Positions 5,971 through 6,274 of a stretch of 6,274 nt of DNA are shown in pieces. Under the pieces are notes generated by a model, which saw only the letters and a list, made by a program, of their open reading frames with translations, was not told the origin of the DNA and ran no database searches. The position numbers and the translations under genes were made by a program. The stretch spans positions 1-6,274 of the forward strand of contig JAGRCC010000617.1 in assembly GCA_020433785.1 (NCBI GenBank), in the 5' to 3' direction. Each line of letters starts with the position of its first letter. The first letter of the stretch is position 1. This DNA comes from Anaerolineae bacterium (lineage in GTDB: Bacteria; Chloroflexota; Anaerolineae; 4572-78; J111).

Positions 5971-6019
5971 GTCTCCAAGGTGGCTTGAGAGACAGGGAAC
6001 CATGGCAGGGCCACCCCTT
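5971..6019 (-). promoter_or_regulatory. Structured 5' leader with two mutually exclusive stems
   Basis: A local hairpin pairs GTCTCCAAG (5971-5979) with CTTG and GAGAC (5984-5987 and 5989-5993), with one bulged A and a four-base loop. The loop and its flank GGTGGC (5979-5984) can instead pair with GCCACC (6010-6015). On the minus strand the local hairpin is followed after about ten bases by CTTTTATTTTACT, then the ribosome binding site. This is the geometry of a leader switch or weak attenuator in front of the operon. It matches no riboswitch class I can recall. Confidence 0.35.
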
Positions 6020-6025
6020 TTGGGC

Positions 6026-6128
6026 TACATCCAATTAATTCATAAATGCTCCTTTCGCTTTTTTAACCGGGCCAATTTCGATTGGGGGTTTCATTTCTTA
6101 TGACGCAGGGGCTGAGGGATTGGATGTA
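6026..6128. repeat. 10-bp inverted repeat spanning the leader
   Basis: TACATCCAAT (6026-6035) recurs inverted as ATTGGATGTA (6119-6128), 83 bases apart. Paired regulator sites or a long-range stem are possible. Confidence 0.45.
6035..6055 (-). other. Strong Shine-Dalgarno followed by a two-codon ORF
   Basis: On the minus strand AAAGGAG (6049-6055) lies five bases before ATG AAT TAA (6035-6043), a Met-Asn-stop reading frame about 110 bases upstream of the DUF4331 start. The ribosome site is as good as those of the real genes. It may be a minimal regulatory leader ORF, a relic of a lost gene start, or chance. Confidence 0.3.
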
Positions 6129-6274
6129 TTAAATAACTCAAGTTGCGACGAGATATCCGGATCGGGGGTAGGGAATAAGGCAGTAGGGATTAAGGGGAAA
6201 AATCTTCTACTTCCTACGGGGTTAAAATTCAGTAAATTACGATTTCAAAAGCTGATGAGAAATGATAGAACACA

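Larger units (their letters stand above)
5926..6274 (-). promoter_or_regulatory. Upstream region expected to hold the operon promoter
   Basis: This 349-base region has no supported gene on either strand and must contain the promoter if transcription starts inside the window. I find no convincing -35/-10 pair; the AT-rich stretches around 6125-6135 and 5945-5960 contain only partial matches to the sigma-70 consensus. Confidence 0.4.

Noticed and set aside
6002..6103. 33-residue plus-strand ORF starting MAGPPLLGYIQ
   Set aside because: Weak ribosome site, overlaps the structured leader of the operon on the other strand, and no recognisable features.
1..6274. CRISPR array, insertion sequence, rRNA or tRNA gene
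   Set aside because: No regularly spaced repeats with unique spacers, no transposase or terminal inverted repeats, and no RNA-gene signatures were seen on either strand.

Overview
The window carries one compact four-gene cluster, entirely on the minus strand (read from high to low coordinates), flanked by about 700 bases of non-genic sequence on the left and about 350 bases of upstream leader on the right. In transcription order the genes are: a secreted DUF4331-family protein (4912-5925), a membrane-anchored tetratricopeptide-repeat (TPR) protein (3490-4839), a NicO/RcnA-like nickel/cobalt-type transporter with a large secreted N-terminal domain and a very histidine-rich loop (1920-3482), and a membrane-anchored Thr/Pro/Ser-rich surface protein (706-1878). 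Gaps are 72, 7 and 41 bases, all starts have recognisable ribosome binding sites, and no convincing terminator separates the genes, so one operon is the simplest reading.

The organism is probably an environmental bacterium of the Chloroflexota (Anaerolineae-like). This is inference from the style of the proteins: long extracellular TPT/TPS-repeat stalks, a DUF4331 protein with the FPYLAAPY ending, and an HPLGNF-type NicO protein. No rRNA, tRNA or marker gene confirms it.

How the genes might work together: three of the four products have export or membrane signals and three carry candidate metal ligands. The DUF4331 protein has a DxNxDxxxD calcium-type loop. The transporter has an EF-hand-like loop, a His predicted at its mature N-terminus and 28 His within 43 residues. 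The TPR protein would be an extracytoplasmic assembly scaffold, translationally coupled to the transporter. An envelope metal-handling or metal-dependent surface complex is therefore a reasonable hypothesis, but the substrate and the role of DUF4331 are not shown by the sequence.

The right-hand leader (5926-6274) holds a bulged hairpin whose loop can pair instead with an upstream segment, a strong Shine-Dalgarno in front of a two-codon ORF, and a 10-bp inverted repeat. Together these suggest leader-based control of the operon. The left part (1-705) holds 11-bp degenerate repeats, tandem hairpins and two palindromes but no gene I can support. The last gene may have a frameshift near its C-terminus, at a cluster of C-runs on the coding strand.
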